This document shows, piece after piece, positions 10,441 to 23,110 of a stretch of 64,000 bases of DNA; position 1 is the stretch's first letter, and the number at the start of each line of letters is the position of its first letter. Position numbers and translations under genes: made by a program. The stretch is from Cycas panzhihuaensis (Eukaryota > Cycadophyta), in assembly GCA_023213395.1 (NCBI GenBank), contig CM041465.1, positions 136,903,741 through 136,967,740 of the forward strand, given 5' to 3'. The notes beneath the pieces are model-generated. The model was not told the DNA's origin. It searched no databases and saw only the letters and a list, made by a program, of their open reading frames with translations.

Positions 10441-12804
10441 GTGATGGTTTGCTAGAGCTTAATGGTTTGTTAGAGCTGAAAGATTTGCTTGGTTTTTTTT
10501 GGTTTTGTCTACACCACACTTTTGCTGTGTATACTTGGGAGAAAGCTTCCATACTTGAAGCCACTGTTAGCTTGCTGTCCATAGGAATTTACACACAGCC
10601 CCTCTGTCTCATCCTTCTCTCTGTCCTTGCATCTGGTGACTGCCATGTCCCTGCACACATTGCTGTCCTCTCACCACATTGCTTAGAAAGCCCCTCTGTC
10701 TCTGAAGTATGTCCCTGCTTGCAATTCAGACTTGCAAATTCAATCTATTTGTCCACAGTGCACTTGCAGAGGGCTGCCAGAAGCTTCCACTTTGTCTTCT
10801 CCTCTGCTGGACCTGCTGGTATCACAGATCTCACGCATCCACCGCGGGGTCTTACAGGCTGTCACGGGAAGGGCGGGCGAAGATCCGACACACTGCGCAC
10901 TAGTTGGAGCCGCGCAGGCTGGGCGGAACTGTGCGGTCCGCGGACTTGCGGCCAGAGGAGCTTCACAGGGGAAGATTGCACGTTCGGGCTTTACGGAAGC
11001 TTAGGAAGAGCAGCGACGCCTACGGACACGATCACGCGTCTACGTTCTAATGTAGATATGCAACTCCATCTATTCATTGAGGCTCGATGACTATTCTTGG
11101 TAGACCATGATCCACAACGACCCCCTGCATCAATGGAAAACAGAACTCAAACATCTGCAACGCTGGAACTCCATCAACGATGCCCTCTATACACTGGCAA
11201 ATCTGAGATCGATTTGGACGACATTGGTGAGACGGACCTCGGCATTGAAAGCATTGCCACTACAAATCAACTCGTTGAAGAACAACGGCGGCTCCCTGTG
11301 CTCTCGACGTCCTTCTGTCTGTAAATCAATGGTGGCAGCCCTCTAATTCGATAAAGAACAACGACTGCTCCCTGTGCTCCCAGCATCCTTCTTCCGCCTG
11401 TAATTCCATTCATGGCAATTCAAAAACATATCCATGGCATCAACCCTACAATGGCGCACCTGCAAATCGATAATGATGGCGGCGCTTCGATGAGATTTAT
11501 TGGGCAGAACCCCAATATCGTTTTAGGGTTATATTGTTTTGTTCAAAATGTTTGCATATGTTATGATATGGTGGACGTCAAATTTGTTTGAAATAGGGCT
11601 TTATTACTTAAGTTGATTAAAGTTTTTCTTATAAAGTCTTTTTTCAAGTGAAACTCTTTATTGTTAATCAAGGGGGGAGTCTAGTATTTTAAGAGGCTTT
11701 AAGTCTTTTAGCTAGGCTTATTTGAAGACTGTTTCTTAAACAGACATTGGCAGCCTTAATTGCTTTAAGGAATTTTTTTTTTTGGTGAGATTTAATCTCA
11801 TTCATAAAGCAATTTTTTAGGTGGCTCACAAAAGTACTTTTTCAGTACTTAAGATGCTTAAAATTTCTTTAATGGTTAGAGGACTCATCAAATGACTCAT
11901 GCTAAGTCATTCTCCTCTTATTGAAGTACAATGTTGCTTGGTTAAAATGCCTAAAAAGACTCCCTGCGAGGTGTTCTAAGGAGGCAAAGTTGTTAAAAAG
12001 TTGATTTTCAGCACTTGTTTTAAGCTCATTTAGCACACTTTCATGCTATTAAAGTATCATTGAGCTTAATTAAAGTAATCAAAAGTCATATCTACATTGT
12101 AAAGGTGAAGAAAATTACCACCTAACTTCATTTTTTGGCACCTTGCATGGTGACCTTGGCCTTCAAAAGTTCAAAAAAGGAAGGCTCAATTTGAAACTTA
12201 ATAAAATCACAATTTTCTTGTTGGATTGTTGAGACTTTTTTTTTAAGTCTCAACAGCTGCTGCGTGGAGTTCGTGTTGGCATTGGAGCATTTCTTGAGTA
12301 CACCATTCCTAGTGGCCTCATCACTTCATCAGATTTGAAGGTTAAAAGGAACCCATTCTCGTTGTCTTCATCAAAGGTTCCTTGCATCATTTTCTTTTAA
12401 GTACTCAAAGTACTTTATCATTGTACTCAAGCATACATAGCGCCTCACTTGGATCATAAATCACTTGAAACCATTTTTTTGTGCTCATTCTTTCATTGCT
12501 TCTTAAGAAGCATTCTTTGTAGTAAAGGCATAAAATCAAGTAAAGGACATTAAAAATTCACTTAAAACTTGTTTAAAAGTGAATTTAAAATTGGGTTGGA
12601 GAGGCTTGAAAAAGGTCAAATCCTTGCCTATGCTACACTTAACTTTGAGTCAACTCAATAGCCAGAGTCCTCCACCTCTCTTCACCCCACCGGTTGTTGG
12701 ATCTTCTTGTAAAATCGGAATTTGGTGGTGTTGTTTGAGGTGGATCTTAGCGACAAAGCTTTGAAGTCACCAAGTTACTTGTTAGCTTTTAATCAAGAGA
12801 AAAG
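10441..12804 (+). other. Element C2 leader
   Basis: About 2.4 kb between PBS and gag ATG. A GC-rich island at about 10700-11480 has open frames on the plus strand but no recognisable protein. It also has a diverged repeat (two copies of a GCTCCCTGTGCTC segment near 11290 and 11369). The rest is AT-rich and shares blocks with other leaders, including the hairpin motif at 12137-12155. Confidence 0.7.
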
Positions 12805-13773
12805 ATGGCTGCCATAAACATGCTTAATGCATGTACCATAAGGCTAACAGGGCAATCAAATTATCAAGAATGGAAAAGAATCACAAAAAGTCTCTTGATA
12901 ATGAATGAATTTTGGGGATATGTTTCTGGAAGAATCCCTAATCTTGCACCTGTGGATAATAATGATGAAATTCAACATGCACCTGTGGATGATGAATATG
13001 TTGCTGCATGGGAGGCCAAAGACGAAATTGCTTTGGCATTCATTCGTATGGTTGTGGACATAAATGTAGACCAAAATATTTCTTCTGCAAAATCTTTTAA
13101 AGAAGCATGGGACGCATTGTCCTCTTTGTATGAAAGGCGAGATGAAGCTAGCATTTTGATGATAAAAGCAAAATTATACTCTATCAAATTTGTAAAGCCA
13201 ATGTTGGCATTCTTGTCCTCCATTAAGGAGGTTTGTAATGAATTGAATACTTTAGGTAGTCCAGCTACAAGAGATGAAATCGTAGCCTCCATCACAAAAG
13301 CATTACCAAAGGACTACAACGGCTTTATATCATCAACCACACGAGATGGTTCACTAAGGGAGATGACATTCAATGAACTTGAAAGCTTATTGCTTCAAGA
13401 GGAACAAATTTATGCTAAGGATAATGAAGAACCATCTACAACAGGTGCTTTCACAGCAAAGGCAAAGGCAAATCAAAAATCCAAACCTACATTCACAAAG
13501 CAGTTTGGAAATATGAACATTGGATCTTCCAAGTCCAATGTCGTATGTCGTGTGTGTGGCAAACACGGCCACATTGCACTGATTGCGAGAAGAAGCAAGC
13601 GGATCTTGAAGACAACGGACAACAATGACCACAAGGTCAAAGACAACAGCAGCCACGACAACAATTTCAACAAAGGTTCCAATAGCCAGATCAGCAGCAG
13701 AATCCCCCTCGACCAAATCGAGGTGCCTATCGAGGCAGGGGGGTCAAAGAGGTGGCTACCAATGCCATTTTAA
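12805..13773 (+). pseudogene. Element C2 gag with zinc knuckle
   Basis: One open frame of 322 residues starts at the conserved MAAINMLNACTIRLTGQ. It carries the UBN2 Gag domain through LPKDYNGFISSTTRDG and reaches the nucleocapsid knuckle VVCRVCGKHGHIALI, where the final Cys is lost through a small frame change (other copies read HIAPDC). It then runs out of frame into the Gln/Asn-rich tail. This is the longest gag frame in the window and shows the domain order clearly. Loss of the last zinc ligand suggests RNA binding is compromised. Confidence 0.88.
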
Positions 13774-13789
13774 TCAGTTTGCCAATGAA

Positions 13790-15050
13790 GACAAACTGTT
13801 TTGTGCATACCAATCATGCAACATTGATAACACTTGGATCGTCGATTCATGAGCTTCTCAACATATGACGGGGAGTGAAGAACTCCTATGCAACATCAAA
13901 GAAGGTAAAGGTCAATCAGTGACCTTTGGAAACAATGAATCAGTTGAGATTTCAGGAATAGGCACGATAGTTCCTTTTCATTCTCCTCAAAATCCTTCCT
14001 CATCATTTCCCAGCTTGATGCCTACTTCATTCCTTCTATGGAGAAGAATCGCTATCTCTGTTAGCCAGATTGAACAAGCAACAAATGAGCGTACTATTTA
14101 AAAATGGGAAATGTATTATTTGTGACAAAGATGACGGATCGTGAAATGTAGCCTATGAGGATCAAGGTCTTTATAAGTTGGATGCCAATAACATTACTCT
14201 TGATTACGCTTACTACGGTTCCACATCTTTGTCAAAAATTCAATTATGGCATCAACGTCTAGGACATTTAAGCCTAGACAATCAAGCGAGATGATAAACA
14301 AAAGCATGGTGTATGGGCTTCTAAAGATGTATGGTTCAAAATGTCTTTGCGAAGCTTGCATAATGGGGACACAACATCATTGCCTTTTCCTAAAGGCAAA
14401 GCATGGCGTGCATCTTATCCTTTGCGATTAGTTCACTCGAGACTTGTGTGGACCAATGTCCACCCAATTGTTTGGAGGAGCATTGTACTACATATCTTTC
14501 ATGATGACTTCTCTCACAAAGTGCGGGTCTACTTCCTAAAGCAAAAATCGAAGCCTTCTCCAAGTTCAAAGAGTTCAAGGCGGAAGTAGAAAATGAATCT
14601 GGCTACTCAATTGGCACGTTAAGGTCAGATAATGGAGGTGAATTCACTTCAAATAAATTCAACCAATTTTGCACGGATAATGGAATTCGGAGACAACTCA
14701 CAGCTCCTCATACTCCTCAGCAAAATGGAGTCTCCGAGAGGATGAATAGAACTTTGGCTAATAAAGCCAAAACAATGATGCATGCAAAAGGGCTTCCAAG
14801 AGCTTACTAGGCCGAAGCATTTCATACAACACCCTATGTGGCCAATCAGAGTCCTACAACAGCAGTCACCGATATTACACCTGAGGAGGCATGGTCTGGT
14901 AAGAAGCCAACTATTAGCCATTTGAGGACATTCGGGTGTACTGCGTATATGCACATACCAGATCAACAAAGAACAAAGTTGGACAAACATAGCCTCAAAT
15001 GCATCTTTGTAGGATATGCAATCCATAGCAAAGCCTACAAGTTGTATGAT
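13790..15050 (+). pseudogene. Element C2 protease and integrase, frameshifted
   Basis: Protease: WIVDS then a TGA at 13850 just before ASQHMTGSEEL, so the DSG active site is interrupted. GKGQSVTFGNN and GIGTIVPFHSP follow. Pre-integrase LWHQRLGHLSLD is near 14240 and CLCEACIMGTQH near 14340. The integrase core is split over frames: VHSRL (first Asp region damaged), RSDNGGEF near 14625 and NGVSERMN near 14725. The C-terminal part is AYMHIPDQQRTKLDKHSL and LYDPVGRKMHLSRD (from 14838). A TAG at 14808 falls in the RAYWAEAFH motif. Confidence 0.82.
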
Positions 15051-16964
15051 CCAGTTGGGAGAAAAATGCATCTCTCAAGAGATGTAATCTTTATTGAGGA
15101 TGATCAAAAAGAGTTGGATATGGCATCAATCCAACCCCCCATTGACAAAGGGAAAAAGATTGTTGAGGACTTCCCTCCCTCTCAATCTTCTACACCATGT
15201 ACTTCATCTGCACCTGCTGGACCGTCCACTTCATCTTCATCTGCTCCACTTGAACCTTCCACTTCATCTTACATTGATCCTACACTTAGACGGAAGATAT
15301 TGAGGTTCATGCCACATCATTCGAAGTTACCTAAGTGGTACACTCAAGCAGTGCAGGATGGTCATATCATTGAAGGAAAGCGTCCATCAAAGTATAGGCG
15401 ACAAACAAACTTTGCACTTATGGTGAAGTGCTTTCTATTGATGAGCCTACTACCTTTGTAGAGGCTTCACAAAGTGATAGTTGGAAAGGCGCCATGGATG
15501 AGGAGATTCAATCCATTCACAAGAATGGTGCTTGGGACTTGGTCGGTGCCTCCACACAAGCAGGCAATCGGTTGTAAATGGGTCTACAAGACCAAATTCC
15601 ATTCGATGGGACACTCAAGCGGCGAAAGCAAGACTTGTAGCAAAGGGGTTCAAACTAAAGGAAGGAATTGATTACGAGGAGACCTTTGCACCTGTAGCAA
15701 ACATGAACACCATCAGACTTCTCATGGCCTTAGCTGCACAATGCAAATGGCCCGTATATCAGATGGACGTGAAGAGCACCTTCCTCAACGATCTTCAAGA
15801 GGAGGTATACTTGGAGCAACCTCCTGGTTACAAGGAACAAGGCAAGGAGCATTTGGTATATCGCCTCAAGAAGGTTTTGTATGGCTTGAAGCAAGCTCCT
15901 AGGGCATGGTACGCAAAAATCGATGAATACGTTTTGAGACATGGGTTTCATCGATCCACATCTGATCCAAACTTGTATATCAAACATGAACATCACCATG
16001 TCATTTATATTGCCTTGTATGTAGATGACTTAGTGATCACGGGTGATGACACTAAGCTCTCATCAATGTTCTCCAGGATGATTTGAAGAGAAGTTTTGAG
16101 ATGACTGATCTTGGACTTATCCATTATTTTCTAGGCTTTGAGGTATGGTAGCAGCCAGGCTATATCTTCATTTCCCAAGCAAAATATTCTTGGGACATCT
16201 TGCGAGATTCGGGATGCACGACGCAAAGCAGCGCCTACACCCATGGAGAAGCGGCACCAAACTTTATCTTAATGAGGAAGGCGAACCGGTGATTCCACTC
16301 TTTATCGACAGTTGATTGGTAGCTTAATATATCTCACCAACACTCGTCCAGACATCTCATTTGCAGTTGGGATTTGCTCTCGCTTCATGTCTCAACCCAA
16401 TCAGAAGCATTGGAAAGTAGCAAAACGCATACTCAAGTAGGAACATTGCAGCTTGGACTTGAGTATGTACATAAGGAGAGCTTCACTTTGGAGGGGTTCT
16501 CACGATTACGATTAGGCGGGGATGCGGGATAGCGAGAAATCAACCTCGGGTTCTTGTTTTACCCTTGGTTCGTGACTATTTCATGGAGTTGCAAGAAGCA
16601 ACCAAATGTTGCCTTGTCCTCCTTTGAGCGAGTACAAAGCTGCGGTCGGTAGCGACTTGTGAGGCTATCTGGCTTGACGTATTGTTGGTGAGCTTGGATT
16701 TCAGCGGTGACCCGGCATTCATTGTGACAATCGAGTTTCCTCAAGCTAACTAAGAATCAGGTCTTCAGCGTACGGACCAAACATATTGAAGTTCACCACC
16801 ATTTCATCGAGGAGCACGCATTACACGGTGGTGAGATCACACTTCAATATCGACCAGCGGAGGAAGCGGGCAGATATCTTTACCAAGCCACTTGGTAGAG
16901 ACAAATTTGTAAAATTTAGAGATGGTCTAGAGTCAGGCTCAACATTATAAACAATAAGGGGGAG
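15051..16964 (+). pseudogene. Element C2 reverse transcriptase and RNase H, frameshifted
   Basis: A linker rich in Ser/Thr/Pro is followed by LPKWYTQAVQDG and then, from 15532, the RT palm with [61 protein letters not shown] and the catalytic YVDDLVITGDD intact. Several frame changes follow. QPNQKHWKVAKRI and weak RNase H remnants extend to about 16900, and the last recognisable stretch resembles KHIEVHHHFIEEH. A PPT precedes the LTR at 16965. RT copies element RNA to cDNA and RNase H removes RNA; both are inactive here. Confidence 0.82.
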
Positions 16965-17509
16965 TGTTAAACCTCATGGTTTACCTTATGTTTATAATGT
17001 TAAGCTAATGTACTTTCTATTTTTGTATTATGTGTGCACTTTAATGCTCATGTGCACTTTTGTACTTTAGGTGTGACTTTATCACTTAAGTGATAAAGTA
17101 CACACCACTTTATGTCTAGTGACATAACGTTGTCACTTGAGGTCAAATGACCCCCTTGCACTTTGCTCACAAGAGCTCCCAAGGGACACTTGTCCTACAT
17201 GCAAGCATGCATTGCATGATTGACACTTGTCAATCATGCAATAGCCTTCAACCTCATCTCCCTCTATTTAATGAGGCCTCTCTTCATTGTTGCTCAATTC
17301 AAGAGTTGGAGCTCATTGTTATTCTATCAGTTTGCTAATCAAGCTGAAGCATTCTTTGGTTGTTGGACTAATTCCAACACCACATACTTGGTATTGTGAT
17401 CTTGCTCCTCTTTCTCTTTGAGTTCTTTGTGTTTATGCTTAATGCATTTATGGTATTGTGCTTTGACTTAAGATCTTGGGACTAATGTGGCTTAATGCCC
17501 ATTCTAACA
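16965..17509 (+). repeat. Element C2 3' LTR
   Basis: Matches the 5' LTR over its whole length. The U3 stem TTGCATGATTGACA-CT-TGTCAATCATGCAA (17212-17241) is perfect. Ends TCTAACA at 17509. Confidence 0.92.
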
Positions 17510-17514
17510 AAACT

Positions 17515-19570
17515 GACTATCAGCCATTTGAGGACATTTGGGTGCACTGCATATATGCACATACCTGATCAACAAAGAACAAAGTTAGATAAGAATAGTT
17601 TCAAATGCATCTTTGTAGGATATGCCATTCATAGCAAGGCCTACAAGTTGTATGATCCAGTTGGAAGAAAAATGCATCTCTCAAGAGATGTAATCTTTGT
17701 TGAAGATGATCAGAAAGAGTTGGATGTGGCATCTATCTAACCCCTCATTGATAAAGGCAAAACGATTGTTGAGGACTTCCCTTCCTCTCAATCTTCTACA
17801 CCATGTACTTCATACACTTTCTTTGTCAGTCCACTTCATCATCTTCTGCTCCACTTGAACCTAGCACATCATCTTTTGTTGATCAATCACTTAGACCAGA
17901 AGACATTGAGGTTCATGCTACTTCATTTCAAAAGTTACTTAAATGGTATACTCAAACGGTGCAGGACGGTCATATTATTGAAGGGAAACATCCATCGAAA
18001 TATAGGCAGCAAACAAATTTTGCAGTTATGGTTGAAGTGCTTTCTACTGATGAACCTTCCACCTTTGAGGAGGCTTCAAAGAATGACAATTGGAAGGCTG
18101 CCATGGATGAGGAGATCCATTCTATTCACAAGAATGGCACATGGGATTTGGCCGAATTGCCTCCACATAAACAGGCAATCAGTTGTAAATGGGTCTATAA
18201 GACCAAATTTCATTCTGATGGTACACTTAAGCGTCAGAAGGCATGCCTTGTGGCAAAGGGATTCAAACAAAAGGAAGGCATTGATTATGAGGAAACCTTT
18301 GCACCAGTGGCAAATATGAACACCATCAGACTCCTTTTGGCCTTAGCGACACAATGCAAATGGCGGTTTATCAAATGGATGTGAAGGCGCCTTTCTTAAT
18401 GGCGATCTTCAAGAGGAGGTATACTTGGAGCAACCTCACAGTTTACAACGAACAAGGCAAGGAGCATCTAGTGTGTCGCCTCAAAAAGGCTTTGTATGGC
18501 TTGAAACAAGCTCCTAGGGCATGGTATTCAAAAATCGATGACTACTTCTTGAGACATGGGTTTCATCGATCTACCTCAGATCCTAATTTGTACATCAAAC
18601 ATGAACAAAACCATGTCATTTATATTGCCTTGTATGTAGATGACTTAGTGATCATTGGTGATGACACTAAGCTCATAAAGATTCTCTAGGATGATTTGAA
18701 GAGAAGTTTTGAGATGGTGATCTTGGACTTCTCCATTATTTTTAGGCTTTGAGGTATGGCAGCGGGAGCTATATCTTCATCTCCCAAGCAAAATATTCTT
18801 GGGACATCTTGCGAGGTTCGGGATGCATGGCAAGGCAGCACCTACACCCATGGAGAAGCAGACCAAGCTTACTCTTAATGAGGAAGGAACCCATGAATCC
18901 CACTCTTTCCGTGAGTTGATTGGTAGTCTCATTTATATCACCAACACTCGTCCAGGACATTTCATTCTGATTGGGATTTGTTCTCGATTCATGTCTCAAC
19001 CCAATTAGAAGCATTCGAAGGCAGCAAAACGCATATTCAAGTACATCAAAGGTACATTACAACTTGGCCTTGAGTATGCACATAACGAGAACTTCACTTT
19101 GGAAGGGTTCTCTGATTCTGATTGGGCAGGATGCCAGGATAGTAGGAGATCAACCTCGAGTTACTGTTTTACCCTTGGTTCGGTTGTTGTTCGTGGAGTT
19201 GCAAGAAGCAACCATATGTTACCTTGTCCTCCACCGGGCAGTACAAAGTTGCGGTCGGTAGCGACTTGCGAGGCTATCGGCCACGGCAGTTCTTGGGGAA
19301 CTTGGACTTGGCGGGATCAGCCTACCAACATTCATTGCGACAATCGAGTGTGCTCAAGGCGACTAAGAATCTAAATCTTTCATGCACGGACCAAGCATAT
19401 TGAAGTTCACCACCATTTTATCGAGCATGTACACGGTGGTGAGATCAACCTTGATGTCGACCAACATAGCGTGAGACGGACATCTTTACCAAGCCACTTG
19501 GTAGAGAGAAATTTGTAAAATTTAGAGATGGTCTAGGGTCCGACTTAACATTGTAAACAATAAGGGGGGG
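17515..19570 (+). pseudogene. Element C1 integrase C-terminus, RT and RNase H, interrupted
   Basis: This continues the C1 pol after C2. First comes TISHLRTFGCTAYMHIPDQQ and LYDPVGRKMHLSRDV (17495-17740), then [17 protein letters not shown] and the RT with [34 protein letters not shown] and YVDDLVIIGDD. Frameshifts occur near 17740-17860, 18360-18450 and after 18690. RNase H remnants are SDSDWAGCQDSRRSTS (about 19100) and HIEVHHHF (about 19400). Near 19200-19350 the TEAEYKA motif expected in RNase H is replaced by shifted sequence. Confidence 0.85.
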
Positions 19571-20089
19571 TGTTAAACCTTATGTTTACATGTTAAGCTT
19601 TATGTACTTTATGTTAATGTATTATGTGCACTTTTGTACTTTAGTGGTGACTTTATCACTTAAGTGATAAAGTACACACCCACTTTATGTCTAGTGACAT
19701 AATGTTGTCACTTGAGGGTTAAATGACCCCCTTGCACTTTTGTTCACAAGAGCTCCCAATGGACACTTGTCCTTCATGCAAGCATGCATTGGATGATTGA
19801 CACTTGTCAATCATGCAATAGCCTTTGGCCTCTCATCTCCCTCTATTTAATGAGGCCTCTCTTCATTGTTTCTCATTAAGAGTTGGAGCTACTTTGTTAT
19901 TCTGTCAGTTTGTTAATCAAGCTGAGCATTCTTTGGTGGTTGGACCAATTCCAACACCACATACTTGGTATCATTGTCTTGCTCCTCTTTCTCTCGTTGA
20001 GTTTTATATTGTTGATGCTTAATGCATATTATGCTTATTATGTTTTATTATGATCTTGGACCTATGAGGCCATTTGGCCCATTCTAACA
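19571..20089 (+). repeat. Element C1 3' LTR
   Basis: 519 bp, same length as the 5' LTR. The U3 stem has one mismatch (TTGGATGATTGACA opposite TGTCAATCATGCAA). Followed by the TSD CAAGA (20090-20094). Confidence 0.93.
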
Positions 20090-20313
20090 CAAGATACATG
20101 CCTTGCATGTAGGACATGTGTCGTTTTGGGCTCTCATGTGAACAAAAATGCATGAGGGTCCATTTGACCCTTTAGTGACAACGTTGTGTCACTAGAAAGA
20201 ATGTGGGTGTGCACTTTATCACTTAAGTGATAAGTCACCCTAAAGTGCAAAAGTACACATATTACATAAAAATTAAAGCACATAATCTTAACATGTAAAC
20301 ATAAGGTTTAACA
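20090..20313 (-). repeat. Element A 5' LTR, 5' (U3) portion
   Basis: Continuation of the LTR cut at 6337: ATACATGCC, then GTGTCACTAG, TTTATCACTTAAGTGATAA and ending CATAAGGTTTAACA, the complement of the TGTTAAACCTTATG LTR start. Together with 6004-6337 the LTR is about 553 bp. Confidence 0.9.
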
Positions 20314-22135
20314 GGCCGTACAACAGTCCGTTGTCCTGCACAGTCCATGCGCCCAGCAATTGCTCACTTTGAGCTGTACTCACTCTACAGTGAATGAAAC
20401 AACCTGAAATCTGGTACAAAGCTGTGTCTTGGGAGGGCGCCCCTGCTCCTAAAATTCGGAGTCGATCCGTTGAGTCTGTGTGGAGAACGCAACATCTGTG
20501 CGTCCTCGGCTGCCGCCCGAGTCACGCCGTAATTTTGTGACTTTGTCCATTTCTTTTTTTTTTTGGAAAAATTACAAAGTTAACTTTATCAAATGAACTT
20601 TGCATTATAACATTAAGGATATTCTAAGGAATATTCTTACTTTGATAAAGTTTATTCTTTCTTAAATTTATCTTAATATTTTATTTAAGTCATTTAAATC
20701 AACAAAAATCACTCTTTAACCCAATTTCAAAAGGGCACTTAGTGATTTTTCATTTTCTGACTTTATTTAAGACTAAATCAAGTCTCTTTCAAGTATTTTA
20801 TACATTAAAAGTGATTTTTCTTCTCTTATTTAGTCAATTTTACAAATCAAGGCACTTTGCATAGTGACCTTAGCTTAAATTTATTAAGAGAAAAATCACC
20901 TTTTTTTGTATTTTTGAAGCTAAAAATCTTCTAAGTATTGAGTGATTTCATTAAATCACCAATACTAACTTGAACTCACTTGTTTAGAGACTCAAAAACA
21001 CTTTTGCTTTAATATTTTAAAAGGCTCCCTGCGTGGTGTCCTTAGTGTTCAAGTTGCAAAAAAAAAATTCAAATTTTAGCCTATGTTTTTGGCTCTTAAA
21101 AGTTTTTTTAACACTTAGTTGATTTTGAATAAGTGTTAAGTGACTTTAAGTGAAGTGATTTTAAGTGTTTCATATTGAAAAGTGATATTTATCACTAATT
21201 TTTTAAAAAACACTTTTAAGGCATCTTGCATGGTGACCTAATGCCCTTAGTCTCAAAGAGGGCTCAAATACACTTTGTACTTAATGAAAATCACTTAATT
21301 CTTTTGATCGTTGGGACTAATTTAAAGTCCCAACACTTGGCGCTTGATGTCCATTTTCATGCAAGTGGTTTTCTTACCTTCACTTCTTCAACATTAAAAG
21401 GAACCCACTTGTATCTTCATCACAAGTTTTGCCTTACTTTATTCAGTACTTAAGCTTTTTTTCAAAAAGTACTTTGCAAAACTTATTGTAATCAAGCATT
21501 TGGTTTCTTACTTGGATCAACAAAGCACTACATTTTTATTAAAGTGATCATTGTAAAAACACTTTTCGTGTTCATATTGGTGTACTTACATTGCTTCCTC
21601 TTGAAGCCACTTTCATTCTAAGGCTTAATCAAAGCATTTTCATAAGTACATTTTCCAAGCAAAAAGAAATCTAAGTTCACTTTAAAAACTGCTAAAAAGT
21701 GACTTAAAATCTTGTTGGAGAGGCTCGAAAAAGGTTCAAACCTTGCCTCTAAATTAGCCTTAAGCTTGGTGCATTCCCTAGGGGACCAGCAGGCCAAATG
21801 CAGTCGGTGCCGCGACAATTAAGGTTGCTTGAGGGAAAGGAGGTTCGAAAAGGGTGTTATTGGGGCTGTGAATCCTAGGGAAAGCATGGTACGTCCATGC
21901 AGATAAACCCTACCTGCTTTGTCCTAGATTTAACTTGGCCAACTATTGGATCTCCTCTATAAGATTAGAGTTGGACCAATTCAATAGCCTAGTCCTCCAC
22001 CCCTCATCATTCCATTCAGTTGTTGGATCTTCTAGTAAGATCAGGACTCTTGGTTTCGTTAGAAGGTGGAACTTAAGTGACGAAAGCTTTGAGTTTCCAG
22101 GTTATCTGCTAGCTTCAAGCTTTTATAACTGAAAC
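20314..22135 (+). other. Element B leader (5' part missing)
   Basis: No supportable gene. A GC-richer start (20314-20530) precedes AT-rich sequence. Shared leader blocks are CTCCCTGCGTGGTGTCC (21026), GCATCTTGCATGGTGACC (21221-21238), CCCTAGGGAATGCACC region (about 21770, as TGCATTCCCTAGGGGACC) and the block ending ..GCTAGCTTCAAGC just before the gag ATG. Confidence 0.72.
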
Positions 22136-23110
22136 ATGGCTGCTATAAACATGCTAAATGCATGCACCATTCGATTAACAGGACAATATAATTATCAAGA
22201 ATGGAAGAGAATCACTCAGAATTTGCTGATCATGATCGAATTTTGGAGTTATGTTTCTGGGAGATTACCTCGACCAGCACCTGTTATCAATGGAAATGTT
22301 ACTGTGCAACCTGATGATGTTTTACTTGTTGCTTGGGAAGCCAAAGATGAAATCGCTTTGGCATTCCTTCACATGATTGTTGATGTATATGTAGATCAGA
22401 ATATTGTTTGTGCTAAAACTTCTAAGGAAGCTTGGGACACTTTGTCCTCATTGTATGAAAGGCGAGATGAAGCTCGCATTTTAATGGTTAAGGCAAAATT
22501 GTATTCTGTTAAGTTTATCAAGCCCCATGTCGGTTTTTTTTTTCTCCATCAAGGAGGTATGTAATGAACTGAATACACTTGGTAGTCCAGCTACAAGGGA
22601 TGAATTGATCACATCCATCACCAAAGCTTTACCCAAGGACTACAATGGCTTCATTTCGTCTACTACAAGAGATGGTTCTCTCAAAACTATGACATTCAAT
22701 GAATTTGAACGTCTGCTACTTCAAGAAGAACAAATCTACACTAAAGATAATGAGGAGGAACCATCTACATCAGGTGCATTCACGGCCAACTCAAAGGCCA
22801 AACAGCACCCCAAACCTGCACTCTCAAAGCAGTTTGGGAACATGAACATTGGGTCTTCAAGGACCAATGTTGTATGTCGTGTGTGGCAAATCGGCCACAT
22901 AGCACCTGATTGTCGGAAAAAGCAAGCAGATCTATGCCGGTGACGGCGGCATCGCCATCTGAATCAGCGATAGCAGCAGCCATGTCAGCAGTACCAACAA
23001 AGGTTTTAGCAGCAACAACAGCAGCAACAGCAACCCCCTCGACCAAATCGAGGTGCCTATCGAGGAGGTCAAAGAGGAAGGGGGGGTTTTAGAGGTGGCA
23101 ATCAACGCCA
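22136..23110 (+). pseudogene. Element B gag, frameshifted
   Basis: Starts at 22136 (MAAINMLNACTIRLTGQYN). The UBN2 domain reads normally to KFIKP (about 22525), where a T-run (about 22533-22542) changes frame. A second frame continues SIKEVCNELNTLGSPATRDEL, LPKDYNGFISSTTRDG to the knuckle. The knuckle is broken: NVVCRVWQIGHIAPDC lacks the second Cys because bases of the CGK codons are missing. A Gln/Ser-rich tail follows. Confidence 0.86.

Larger units (their letters stand above)
9877..17509 (+). mobile_element. Element C2: Ty1/copia retrotransposon inserted in pol of C1
   Basis: LTRs 9877-10426 (550 bp) and 16965-17509 (545 bp), about 2.4% different in substitutions plus four small indels. 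PBS 10429-10440; PPT AATAAGGGGGAG just before 16965. The flanks are AAACC (9872-9876) and AAACT (17510-17514), a 5-bp TSD with one later change. Joining the flanks restores the integrase reading TGGTAAGAAAC..GACTATCAGCC found in other copies. All gag-pol domains are recognisable, none in one open frame. Confidence 0.94.
6338..20089 (+). mobile_element. Element C1: Ty1/copia retrotransposon inserted in the LTR of element A
   Basis: Two 519-bp LTRs (6338-6856 and 19571-20089) differ at 12 positions by my count (about 2.3%). PBS at 6859-6870; PPT AAGGGGGGG just before 19571. TSD CAAGA at 6333-6337 and 20090-20094. Rejoining the flanks restores the LTR sequence CCAAGATACATGCC seen in element H. 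Gag, protease/integrase, RT and RNase H are present but broken, and the pol gene is split by element C2 (9877-17509). Without C2 the element is about 6.1 kb. Confidence 0.95.
1..20313 (-). mobile_element. Element A: Ty1/copia retrotransposon, minus strand, 3' end off the left edge
   Basis: Reading right to left, the 5' LTR (20313-20095 and 6337-6004, split by element C1), PBS (6001-5990), a leader of about 2.8 kb, gag, protease, integrase and the first part of RT lie in the usual Ty1/copia order. RT, RNase H, PPT and 3' LTR lie beyond the left edge. Three younger insertions are inside it: C1 in the LTR, a paired small LTR element at 4935-5454 in the leader, and a single small LTR element at 1384-1662 in the protease/integrase region. 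Several stops and frameshifts make it a dead copy. A itself seems to sit in the leader of element B, because its LTR ends at 20313 directly against a B-type leader that has no LTR of its own here. Confidence 0.85.

Noticed and set aside
10428-11090. 220-residue plus-strand open frame right after the C2 PBS
   Set aside because: It starts inside the PBS, has Cys/Leu/Ser-rich composition without any domain, overlaps other open frames in a GC-rich patch, and is not found in the leaders of related elements.
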